A stretch of 64,000 nucleotides of DNA from Hemibagrus wyckioides (Eukaryota; Chordata; Actinopteri; Siluriformes; Bagridae). The stretch covers positions 15,407,280 through 15,471,279 of the forward strand of contig NC_080710.1 of the NCBI RefSeq assembly GCF_019097595.1, given 5' to 3'. Made by a program: the position numbers and the translations under genes. Within the stretch, counting starts at the first letter, position 1; every line of letters begins with the position of its first letter. Below are positions 12,926 through 29,301 of this stretch, piece by piece. Under the pieces are notes generated by a model, which saw only the letters and a program-made list of their open reading frames with translations, ran no database searches and had not been told where the DNA came from.

Positions 12926-13474
12926 TACACTGACCAGGCATAACATTATGCCTAATTGCGTTGGTCCCCTTTTTGCTGCCAAAACAGCCCTGACCCGTCA
13001 TGCATTGTGTATTCTGACACCTTTCTATCAGAACCAGCATTATCTTCTGCAACAATCTGAGCAACAGTAGCTCGATTGTTGGATCGGACAACGATCGGAC
13101 AAGCCTTCACTCCCCACGTGCATCAATGACCATTGGCTGCCCATGACCCTGTCACTGGTTCACCACTGTTCCTTCCTTGGACCACTTTTGATAGATACTG
13201 ACCACTGCAGACCGGGAACACCTCACAAGAGCCACAGTTTTGGAGATGATCTGATCCAGTCGTCTAGACATCACAATTTGGCCCTTGTCAAACTCGCTCA
13301 AATCCTTACACTTTTTTTTACCATTTTTCCTGCTTCTAACACATCAACTTTGAGGACAAAATGTTCACTTGCTGCCTAATATATTCCACCCACTAACAGG
13401 TGCCATGATGAGGAGCTAATCAGTGTTATTCACTTCACCTGTCAGTGCTCATAGTGTTATGGCTGATCGATGTA
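12926..13474 (-). mobile_element. Internally deleted Tc1-like element with terminal inverted repeats
   Basis: The left end reads TACACTGACCAGGCATAAC and the right end ends GTTATGGCTGATCGATGTA; these are imperfect inverted repeats of about 25 bp. On the minus strand the body keeps decayed 5' transposase sequence (helix-turn-helix half) of a very common fish Tc1-like family. The DDE half is missing, and frames are broken. The older element at 54.2-56.3 kb belongs to the same family. It lies about 90 bp past the poly(A) signal of mpv17l. Confidence 0.7.
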
Positions 13475-14113
13475 TGTTAAATATACTTAGATAACATTCT
13501 TTTTACACCAATGACTGAAATCTTTTCTGTTTTGATAACTTTGTGAACGGAAAAGGCTGTCGGTAAGTGACTAGAGAGCAGATGACTAGAATATGAGTCG
13601 TCGCTGAACTTCAAAGGAATTGTACGGTCACGTGACTATGCGGAAGTCATGTTCTTTGCGTCATACTGCTTCGAGTCGCGCCAATAGTTTCCCTGCAGTT
13701 CAGCGCTTATAATCATGATGATGATGATCATCATCATCATTCTGACACTTAACTTCAATTCAAATCTAGATTTTTATTTGTCACGTACACAATTATATAC
13801 ACTATAGAACTTGCACTGAAATGAAAACCCGGCCACTCGTCCAACCGTGCATATAAATAAACTACATTTAAAATTAAGCCTAAAAGAATGAATAGAAATA
13901 AGAAGAGGTAATAAAAGGTGATGTGTAATATTGAACGTGTTATATAGTAGCATGATGTGCGGTTATTATGTCACGGTTCAGACTACAGAATGGGACAGTG
14001 ATATATTTGGTACGTTGAATAACTCTTTATTCAGATATGCTTATAAATAAATATGAAAGAAATCGGGTATATGTGTAGTGGGAGGGGGTGAAAGTCTGTT
14101 GGTGTAAAAATAA

Positions 14114-14161
<48 letters not shown>

Positions 14162-14412
14162 CATAATAATAATAATAAACGTAACATAAACAGTACTTAT
14201 TTATACGATTAGTTGTCCAGATTAATGACTTTTTGAAATACATATCCTTTTTTAAAATCACATAGTCTGTAAGTATTATTGTTGATACAGGGGTGGAAAG
14301 TGTACTCATGAAGTCTACTTAAATGTTATTAATCTTGAGAATATTTGTACTTTGCTGGAGTGTTACTGAAATTTGTAGTGACGACAACAATAACAACAAC
14401 AACAACAACAAC

Positions 14413-14477
<65 letters not shown>

Positions 14478-14930
14478 GCTACATGTACGCCTTCAAATGT
14501 CTTTTTTAAACAAATGGCTGAAGTCTAATGAAACAATGCTATCTTATTTTTAGTATCTTATTTCTTATTATCTAGTAATTTAGTCAGATATTCAGGGACT
14601 GATGTTTTCAGTCAAACGGACATTTTTAGGTAAGTTTTCATATTAAAAATTATATCACTTAACTTTATCAGTTGATAACACTTATTTGACACATACACTG
14701 TCTTAGTATAATTTCCTTGGATATTTTTAATCCTGGATGTAAGTGATATGTGACTTAAAATGATAAATACTATGTTTAAATATTAGACATAAAATAATCG
14801 TCTGAAATCAAACTGTTATGAAACACGCAGTCATTATTAGGGCTGAAGAAACGAGTCTTTTAAAACGCTATGGTTCCAAAGCATTTTGTAGAAGAAGACA
14901 TTTTCCCTTGCTGTTGTCACTGCAGCACGC
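13475..14930. other. Intergenic with trinucleotide microsatellites
   Basis: There is no exon I can support. It holds a GAT/ATC palindromic cluster at 13717-13740, an (AAT)n run at 14117-14178, and an (AAC)n to (AAT)n run at 14386-14476. Open frames encoding runs of Asn or Tyr here are artefacts of these repeats. Confidence 0.7.
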
Positions 14931-14980
14931 ACGCACGCGCACGCACACGCACGCACACGCACACACACACACACACACAC
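14926..14980. repeat. (CA/CG)n microsatellite
   Basis: An alternating purine-pyrimidine tract of CACGCACGCGCACG type changing to pure CA, about 105-110 bp upstream of the likely rpl18 transcription start. Confidence 0.85.
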
Positions 14981-15001
14981 GAATGACTGACTATAGCTAT
15001 G

Positions 15002-15116
15002 ACCAATGAGAAAAGAAGTTGTGGTCACGTGTTATCGCGAGCGCCAGCGTGTTCTCGCTGAACACTTTATCGCGAGACTACGACACTTCCTTTTCCCTTT
15101 TCCCTCTGAGTCCAAG
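15002..15116 (+). promoter_or_regulatory. rpl18 promoter and 5' TOP tract
   Basis: A CCAAT (15003-15007) is followed by two TCGCGAG cores (about 15035-15041 and 15071-15077). This is the TCTCGCGAGA-type motif often found in ribosomal-protein promoters. A pyrimidine run CTTCCTTTTCCCTTTTCC at about 15086-15103 fits a 5' terminal oligopyrimidine start, which places translation under growth (mTOR/LARP1) control in vertebrates. The 5' UTR would be about 30 nt. Confidence 0.6.
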
Positions 15117-20098
<4,982 letters not shown>

Positions 20099-20141
20099 AG
20101 CTGTGTCTTTGTTTTGTAGTCATTGTCATAATGCAAATAAA

Positions 20142-23100
20142 GATGGGCTTTTCAACCCCAGAGGCTTTTGTGACATTTCTCTTTTATTCTGAGCAGCGTG
20201 AAGTCAGCTTGAATCATTCGTCTTTATTTTATCAGATTTATGATATTTATTCATCTATTCAAACCAAGACAATCATGTGGTCAGGTTTACTGTAGTAGAG
20301 AATTTGCTTTATTCTGACATCTATTTAGACACGTCATTTATCTATTCATGAGTGTTCTCAGTTTTTAATAGGCCTATGAAGCAGTATGAGTATTTGCACC
20401 TTTTTTTTTTTTTTTTTTTATGGTTTATTTTATTGAAATTAATGTTATCTATTTTTTAGTCATTTTCCTGCAGAAATTCTGATTGCTTTCTGCAAGCTGT
20501 TAGATCTTGTAGCTCTTACATCATGCATTACCACATTAAATGGAAAATGTGGAGATGTGGCTGGTATTTATATATTTTTTTAAATGTTATTGTCATATGG
20601 TATCTGTACTTTAAGTTTCAGTATCAGTGTAACCAGCAGCTGAACTAGCGTCAGTGGAAACTCTTCTCTAAGCTTAAAGCTGCTGTGGCTAATTTTTGAT
20701 AAGCTGTTTCAATTTGATTGGTGTTGGAAATTTGGTCGTTCAGTAGAAGTGTTGGGGGGGGGGGGGGTGTTTTTCCAAAACACTGAGCAGGTGCTATTTT
20801 TACAGTGCCACCCAAAGTACACTTTCTCAGTGTCTTCAGATGTTAATATGTGCTTATATTTACTGACACATCTCAAAGTGGTAATATCCATCGTAGCCTG
20901 ATGGAAAGTTAAATAATTGGGTGGCACTATACTGGCACTTCTAATTCAATGTCCATATTTCCCATGGTGGTAAATCAGGTTTAGTTTATACACATGCATA
21001 TATTAAACTAAATCCGTGTAAATCTGACTTTTGGTGGTGATGGTTGGTTGGTTGGTTGGTTTATTGGCTGCTTGGCACAGATATATGATTGGGCTGAAAA
21101 ATGCTCAGTCCAGTGATTAATGCTGATAGATATTCCCATGTAAGTGGTCATGTTCCCTAGCTTATTATAAGCAACTGAATTTCTCAGTGGATTGTTTTTA
21201 ATTGTTCTTCTCCATTAGAAATCATTCTCTCACTTCTTACCTGTATTTGTTTGTCTTTGGTTAAAAAAAAATGTTAAAAGATTTCCATATTTAATGAATC
21301 AGATGAATAATTAAGATTACATTTCCCAGTGTTTCATATGCATGATGTTCAGAATTCAGTGTCAAGTCTCCTATTAATGCTTGTGCCTTAAAATCCTACA
21401 CCGATGAATCGTTTACGTTTTACTATTTTGTGAAAGATTGTTATGCAATTTTTCCTCAAGCAATAATTAACATAAACTGTATGCATGATGCACGTTGTCT
21501 TATTTTTCTGAGAATACAACTAAACATGCCATGACGTATCAAGTAGAGAAATGGCTCAGAGCTGGAAACGGCTCTAGATCCTCAACAATACTAGTCATCT
21601 CTTTCGGTGAAAAGCATGTCAGCAGTGAATGTTTGAAACAAGTTCGACCAAAGTTTGCGGAAAATCTCAGCTTGACCCATTTCAAATAAATTCTTACGGA
21701 GTTTGTGTTTATCGTAAAGAACTTTAGTCTTATTCCTGGTGTGTGATTTGTTTAAACGGGTGAAACCACTTTATGAAAGAACATGTTTATCTCTATGGTC
21801 CAGTCTCAATGTCAATGGAGTTTAGGAAACAATAGATGGAAGCAAATATGTATAGAAGTATAGAATATAATTGCCTTTAATACAATATGTATAGAAGTCA
21901 ATGGTTTGTGCGTGTGATGTACCTTGGATCTTGCCCAGTTTGCTTTACTTTGTTTTACCAGTATGGTATTGCAGATTTGACCAGTATTTATTTACCTGAA
22001 GATTTACTATTGTTGTGACCCCAAACATACAGTAGGTTTTGCAGAGTTGCTGCACTCGGACTGAAGCCCAGTATGCATTCCAGCAGAATTGAGTTACCTG
22101 TTAAATTGAATGAGATGTATTAAAACACAGAAACCACAAAACTGAGTTCCCAGGACTGAGGGTGAGAGCCAGTGTTTCAATCTATCAAAACAAAACTTAC
22201 TCCTGCGTTGTTGCAGCAGTGTTTTACGTAGGTATCGAAGGTAATGAAGGTGGTTTTGCAAAAGTGTTCGAAACGAAATTGGCTTTGATGTTGCTGAGCG
22301 TTCTCTACAGACGTATTTTCAGGAAGAGACTCAGTTCATTGTTATGGCTGTGGTTTGCTTAGAGTGTTCTCCCTAGTACAGTGTTTGCTTTTGTAATTGT
22401 CGTGCATGAAAGATGGAGCCATTGGTTTTCTTTCTCAATTGCTGCTATAGTGTATTTTTTTTTTTGTTTTTATATTCGCTATAAATTGTGCTTGAGATTA
22501 AACACTGTAAAAAAAAAAAAAATGCTGATGCTAGTCACTTGTTTTCTGATGCATTTTCTAAATGAAGTAGAATAATGAGGTCATTTTTGGTAAGTGCTTC
22601 ATAAATCTGCTGAGCAACCTGGAAAATCATCTCGCTCACATTCGGCTTGCAATTCTTATCTACTGGTCTGACACCAGTTTATCTTCTGACTCATTTCTCT
22701 CCTGGGCTAGCAGAGTATTGAATTGTCTGCTGATAAGTACTTTAACCGTTAAAAGGGGTTAAAGAGGTATAGATGTATGCATGTATAGTTGTTGTATAGA
22801 TCTCTAGTTAAGAGGTCCTAACTTCACTGGTTCCACTTGTTGCTTGCATGCCTCTCTGACAGGGAAACACTGTTGCATGTTTAAGGTGTTGCCCAGAGTG
22901 ATAACAAAGTGAAAACACATCTTAATGGTTATAAATAAAATTGCATTAGTGTGTGGAAGACATTATTTCTTGAGTGATTTTACAGTATGGCAAGATGATG
23001 TGTTTGGTCCTTAGCTCCATGGATATTTGGACTTTGACAAAGTTCTTCTTATTTCAGCTGCTCACTACAGAATACAAGAGTTGAAATGAAATGATAAATA

Positions 23101-23526
23101 TTCTGAGCACTAAACAGGTCCAGATACAGATCATGTGTGCTTTGCTGCCTTGACAGTGACTCTTCATACTGAGAATTAACAGCAACAGATTCAAAATGCA
23201 AATGTCACACTTTAACCTTTGAGCTACTTACTTGTAACTGAAATATTCATATTAATTCAGCATTATCTATTTCCAGCTTCTGTGAACAACAACTAAAATA
23301 ACATATACTTATATGTATAAATATTTATGGACCTGAATGTACGTTCATTGTGTTTTACTTTATCATATACATTATGATTTGATGTGCAGTAAGTAAATGA
23401 TCAGTTTCATCAATTTTGTGAGACAATAAAAGATTTTATTAAAGAATGTTAGGGGTGTGTGTGTGTGTGTGTTGTACATAGTAGGATTTAACACAATCTG
23501 CTTAGCGCTTAAAATATTATATAATA
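20142..23526. other. Intergenic, no gene seen
   Basis: AT-rich sequence downstream of rpl18. It contains poly-T at 20400-20419, a G14 run at 20754-20767, a (GGTT)n run at about 21046-21061 and a (GT)n run at 23455-23471. Short open frames here have no recognisable domains, codon pattern or splice support. Confidence 0.6.
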
Positions 23527-24572
23527 AGGTGGTCTGGTAGATTAAATGGCCGCTACCACTAGGAAAAAATAACTTGGTTAGGGTTAGGGTTACCATAACA
23601 CTAACCCTAACCCTAGGTGGTCTGGTAGATTTTTTTGTGGTTAAATGACCGCTACCACTGGGAAAAAATAACTGGGTTAGGGTTAGGGTTACCATAACAC
23701 TAACCTAACCCTAGTGGTCTGGTAGATTTTTTTTGTGGTTAAATGACCGCTACCACTGGGAAAAAATAACTGGGTTAGGGTTAGGGTTAGGGTTACCATA
23801 ACACTAACCCTAACCCTAGGTGGTCTGGTAGATTTTTTTGTGGTTAAATGACCGCTACCACTGGGAAAAAATAACTGGGTTAGGGTTAGGGTTACCATAA
23901 CACTAACCCTAACCCTAGGTGGTCTGGTAGATTTTTTTGTGGTTAAATGACCGCTACCACTGGGAAAAAATAACTGGGTTAGGGTTAGGGTTAGGGTTAC
24001 CATAACACTAACCCTAACCCTAGGTGGTCTGGTAGATTTTTTTGTGGTTAAATGACCGCTACCACTGGGAAAAAATAACTGGGTTAGGGTTAGGGTTACC
24101 ATAACACTAACCCTAACCCTAGGTGGTCTGGTAGATTTTTTTGTGGTTAAATGACCGCTACCACTGGGAAAAAATAACTGGGTTAGGGTTAGGGTTAGGG
24201 TTACCATAACACTAACCCTAACCCTAGGTGGTCTGGTAGATTTTTTTGTGGTTAAATGACCGCTACCACTGGGAAAAAATAACTGGGTTAGGGTTAGGGT
24301 TACCATAACACTAACCCTAACCCTAGGTGGTCTGGTAGATTTTTTTGTGGTTAAATGACCGCTACCACTGGGAAAAAATAACTGGGTTAGGGTTAGGGTT
24401 AGGGTTACCATAACACTAACCCTAACCCTAGGTGGTCTGGTAGATTTTTTTGTGGTTAAATGACCGCTACCACTGGGAAAAAATAACTGGGTTAGGGTTA
24501 GGGTTACCATAACACTAACCCTAACCCTAGGTGGTCTGGTAGATTTTTTTGTGGTTAAATGACCTACCACTT
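23527..24572. repeat. Minisatellite of facing telomere-like TTAGGG/CCCTAA blocks
   Basis: About ten and a half tandem units begin at AGGTGGTCTGGTAGAT (23527, 23615, 23713, 23818, 23917, 24022, 24121, 24226, 24325, 24430, 24529). From 23818 the spacing alternates strictly between 99 and 105 bp, so the true higher-order unit is 204 bp. The 6-bp difference is one extra TTAGGG. Each unit holds two or three TTAGGG copies, a nine-base spacer (CCATAACAC), then two CCCTAA copies in reverse, so each can form a hairpin. Because 99 and 105 are multiples of three, the minus strand shows a long open frame with 33- and 35-residue repeats. I consider that frame an artefact. Confidence 0.9.
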
Positions 24573-24845
24573 TTCATTGTTGGTATCTGCCTGCAATATT
24601 TTCTAGTGGGTATCATTTCCAGGAATGTATTTTAAAAAGTTGAAGCCTAATTTAAAGAATTATGTTGTAGTTTGAATACAGCACCGAATGTTCATGGATA
24701 TGTTTGTCTTGACCAAATTCCTTGTGAGAGACACTTTGTAAACCTTTTTAAAATAATAATAATAAAACTAATGATACTACCACTACTACTACTGCTAATA
24801 CCACTACTACTAATAATAATAATAAGAAGAAGAAGATGAATTCAA

Positions 24846-25110
24846 TTCAATTTATTTGTATAGCATTTCTATAGCAGCTTTACAGAACTATAGAAACAAA
24901 TTATAAAGTTTAAAGTTAAGCAACTATTTTATCCCTATTTTATCCCTAATGAGCAAGCCTGAGGCGATGATGGCAAGGAAAAACTCCCTGAGAGGATATG
25001 AGGAAAAAACCTTGAGAGGAACCAGGCTCAGAAGGGGTACCAGGGGAGGAACCAGGCTCACTCATCCTGATTTGGGTGACACTAGACAGTAAAATAATGT
25101 AAATGTAAAT
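24846..25110. repeat. Dispersed teleost repeat
   Basis: It contains TTTATTTGTATAGC...AGCTTTACAGAA, then CCCTAATGAGCAAGCCTGAG, GGCAAGGAAAAACTCCCT and CTTGAGAGGAACCAGGCTCA. This is a common interspersed element of fish genomes. A second, weaker copy is at 46880-47040. I cannot assign its class with certainty. Confidence 0.6.
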
Positions 25111-25781
25111 AATGTTCTTTCTACAAAAGCAACCAAGTGCTCTTGAGGAACTATTAGGTCAGTGTAGTTTCTGAATTTGTTAAAGACTTAACACTAACTA
25201 AGAAGAAGAGCAATATAAATAATAATGATGACAATAAAAATAATAATAAAATATACCTTTATTTACTAAAAATCCCCTACATGATTTTGAATAACTACTT
25301 CTTTGTAAACACAAACAGAGTCGCCTCTCTCAGCTTTGGTTTTCAGTTTGACTGCAGTGTCTGTGATGTTTTCACTATGTTTCCAAAGTCAATCGCAACC
25401 ATGCCACAGCTTCCCAATCTGGTCATGAAAATGATTTAAAAAATGATTTCACTTAAAAGCTATCTGATTAAAAAAAATATTCTGAAGTTTAAATGCACAA
25501 GCTACAGGCTACAAGTACAAACATGGTGGCTTGTGTTTTGTTGTTTAAAATGGGGACACACGTCAGGAAATGAAGCCTCATGCACGAAAGATAAAAGAAC
25601 GTGAGGCTTATGAAGAATATGTCGTCTGTGGGTGTGTGCGGTTATCCACGTTTTTCTCTTACCAATTCTCACAGATGACAGAGGGGTGAGTCCTCACAAG
25701 CACAAAACTTTCTGATTGATTTTCCCTGTTTACATTTATTACATTCATAATGGTGATTACACTTGCCATTTAAACACTTGC

Positions 25782-25853
<72 letters not shown>

Positions 25854-25861
25854 ACAGTGTA

Positions 25862-25908
<47 letters not shown>

Positions 25909-26628
25909 AGGGCTATTTTTATGCAAATCCCATCAAAGTTTACTAGGAAATGACTCGAATCTTGACAAGGTTGATGGTTCTATATGAACTATTGTAGTCT
26001 TCCTCCCTTGTAAAGGCAGGATTATATACAACATATACTACAAGAATAAACGTCTTTACGGTTCAAATAAATAAAGGAAAGGAAGAATATGCAATAACAG
26101 CAATAACAACAAAAAAAAGCCCAAGAAGTCAGTGTTGAAGGTGGCAGGTTTTAAATTGTCACGAAAGGAATGAATGAAGTTACTTTCAAGAAAATGTTCC
26201 ACTTCATTTGTCTAGTGTATTTTCCAACACGATCTACATATGTACAGTAGTCCTACACATTTTGCTGTATTTCCACTTGAGGGTCTTTATCTTGCTTTCT
26301 GTCTATTTACATATGCTGGTCCTGTATCTAACCAGCGTGTAGGAAAGACCCCATCACAGCAATTGCTCACATTTCGCCCCCTCTCTCCAAGCTTCATGTG
26401 TTCCACATACAAAATGGTGCCTTATCTGATCTGTTTTGTCGTTGTTGTTTAAATGTGCATATAGCTTATCATACTTGTGGGGGTGTGGTCATTGTTCTCG
26501 ATTAATCTATTCTCACGAAACAGCATTGTGAATAAAGGAAAGCTTTTGGTATGAATTTCTGCAATTGAATCATGGTAAGGATGGATGTTCTGTAAAGCAA
26601 AGACTATAATAATAATAATGAGTGTACC

Positions 26629-26663
<35 letters not shown>

Positions 26664-26977
26664 TGATGATGATGATGATGATAATGAGTGTTGTTTAATG
26701 AGTTATGAATATTTATTTATTTAAACATTTTACATATTCATAGCAAATCATTGTGTGTATCCTGTAAGTAATGATTTCTCAGTAGTTATTTAACATCATT
26801 ATCAGTACCTAATTAAATTTTGTAATATGTGTACTTTATATTAAAGTGTTTACCTGTTTTGTCCTAATAACTACTGTTTCTGGAAATGTACAGTCAGCTC
26901 CAGAATTTGTAAGGACAAGCAAAATTTTTTATATTTTTATTATTTTTATTATTTTATATATGTATATTTCAAAGTAT

Positions 26978-26979
<2 letters not shown>
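25111..26979. other. Intergenic with (TTA)n, (CTA)n and (AAT)n microsatellites
   Basis: There is no supported exon. There is a compound trinucleotide tract (TTA then CTA) at 25787-25853, (AAT)n at 25862-25908 and AAT/ATG repeats at 26630-26682. Frames of poly-Asn, poly-Ile or poly-Leu here come from the repeats. Confidence 0.65.
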
Positions 26980-27027
<48 letters not shown>

Positions 27028-27077
27028 TTATATTGTTATATTTTATATGTGATATATAATATGATAAATATATATGT

Positions 27078-27154
<77 letters not shown>

Positions 27155-27292
27155 TACATATATATATATGATCTCAGGCGTCATCGGGCATTAAGGCAGG
27201 ATGCACCCTGGACACCCTGGACAGACTGCCAACCCATCGCAGGGCACACACATTCTTATTCACTCACGCAATCACACACTATGGGCTATATT

Positions 27293-27372
<80 letters not shown>
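26980..27372. repeat. (TA)n microsatellites flanking a dispersed repeat
   Basis: (TA)n tracts at 26980-27170 and 27291-27372 enclose a segment (about 27172-27288) reading CAGGCGTCATCGGGCAT...GCCAACCCATCGCAGGGCAC...ATTCACTCACGCAATCACAC. The same segment, again bounded by TA repeats, recurs at 37344-37450, so the element and the microsatellites seem to travel together. Confidence 0.75.
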
Positions 27373-27373
<1 letters not shown>

Positions 27374-29300
27374 TTCAAACACATCTGCAGGGCACAATTA
27401 TTGCCACCAGCACTGAGCCTTATTCTGTAATTCCTGCTAAGAAAAAAAAAAAACAACAGACTGAGAGAACACCTCAATACAGTATCTCACCAGATCCTCC
27501 AGAGTCCTTGGTCATCTCTCTCATCTATGCAGCTCACCCCACAGGCTGTGAATAGGGTCTTGTCAAAAGCTTGATTTTGTGATGATTTAACTATTTGTGT
27601 CCACTTTGATATATGTTTTGGATCACTGTCCTGTTGGAACAGAAATTTAGCCACTGCAATAAAAGGTCTGTACATTATAACACTAAATTAAGCATTGAAA
27701 AGATGATAATGTTGCCAGTGACTGGCAGTAAGTGTTACATTTAAGCACATTTATTAGCTACGGGTTAATTTCTGATATGTGATCCACAACACTTAACAGT
27801 GTGGATTAAGATCTTTTCTGTATAAGTAGACAATTGTTTGATTCATTTTTATTTTTAATTTTTATTTTTAATTAGTCTATCTAAATATCCACTTTATACA
27901 CTTTAATTAAATTTTCTTTTAATAACCAGTGCTATGGATTAATGACTATGAATTAAAACTTGTATAAAAGCTGTATAATTATGAGGTATGTGTATATGAA
28001 TGTTGTATGGTCATATTTAAATTCATTAAAAATAGTGGCAATTTCTTCAGCGACAACACATGCTTTGTTGTTTTATGTTGTTCAAACAAATTCGCTGTAC
28101 ATCTGAATAAAAGATTCGGAAAACGAATGTAATATTTGGATCTGGGTAAAATCAGCTTCATCTTCTTTAGAGTAGTATGGAAATAATTGAGAACAGTTAA
28201 TTATAATACATGTGTAAGCAGCACCCAGTGGAAAACTATTCTGCATATGCAGCAGCAGAAAAAGATATTCTTCTTTCAGGTCCATTCACAATGATGGGAG
28301 AAAAGGCTAGAATAACAAACAAGTAAAACAGAGGTGAGAGGGGGGATTGAGTCATCCAGAGCATCATTATGCTCATCAAAACAACCACTGCCCCCATATG
28401 CCACATTTCTCCATCGCAGACTGTTTCACTAAACGCTGCCTGGCCTTCCAGGAAGTGGTGCTGAATTTAACATGCTGAGCTGAACATGCTGAGCTGAACA
28501 TGCTGCGCTGAACATGCTGACTTCATATCTGATAACTGCACTCAATTAGAGGTGCAAAATTCCACCTGCAATATAAATTCTACACTGTTAATGCATACTA
28601 GAAGTACTAGAAGATAAATTTCACAATATGCTTAAAGTCTATAAAGTACTTACACTTTACTGAAATACCTTAATAAGCATCAGAACACTGTATTCATTGT
28701 AGTCAAACTGTAGGCTTGGTGATCGTTTTTGTATGTGCTGTATTCTTTATCATACCTTGCTTAGTAGCTTAACACTTGATTACTGATCTCCTAGCACTAA
28801 CATGCATTACTTTACACTACTGACTTATTTACTTAGTTAGAAGCCTTAACATACATGCCAGAAAATATGTCAAAAGTTATTGTTGTTTTTTCTTTTTTAC
28901 TTTTTTGTTTACCACCAACTTTATTTTTCCACTTCATTGCATGTCAATCATGACATACTTTCAGAAATGAAAATCGAGAAAAAAAGAACTGGGAGAATCC
29001 GTGGGTAAGTAGAATTGCCTTTGTTTGCTTCTCTCAACTCTTTCTCTCTCTCTCTTTCTTTCTCTCTCTCTCTCTCTCTGCCACTTTCCGTTGTGCGTCA
29101 CTCAGACTACATTTGAACAAATTATGTCTTGAAGTCATGTGACATATGAAGAGGAATTACCTTCAGTGAAACACCCACCCACCTACACAGTAATATACAT
29201 ACTCAGCCCCAAAACAGAGATTCAGTCTGAGAAAGAGAGAGCATACCAGCAAGTAGTGGAACATAAGTAACAACAATCAACGTTACAGCTTGAGGAGAGA
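27373..29300. other. Intergenic and lag3 upstream region
   Basis: No gene was found. A short tandem repeat of 15 bp (GAGCTGAACATGCT-type, three to four copies) lies at about 28470-28521. A (CT)n tract at 29040-29079 lies about 220 bp before the lag3 ATG and may be in its promoter. A clear TATA box was not seen. Confidence 0.5.
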
Positions 29301-29301
29301 A

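Noticed and set aside
14115..14553. Poly-Tyr and poly-Asn open frames (also 25669-25987)
   Set aside because: These are translations of (AAT)n/(AAC)n repeats.
23372..24570. Long repetitive open frames on the minus strand (293 and 107 aa with 33-35-residue repeats)
   Set aside because: They exist only because the minisatellite period (99/105 bp) is a multiple of three. There is no start context, splice support or known domain.
23527..24572. A true chromosome end or telomere
   Set aside because: TTAGGG blocks are short, face CCCTAA blocks and are separated by unique-like spacers, with ordinary genes on both sides.
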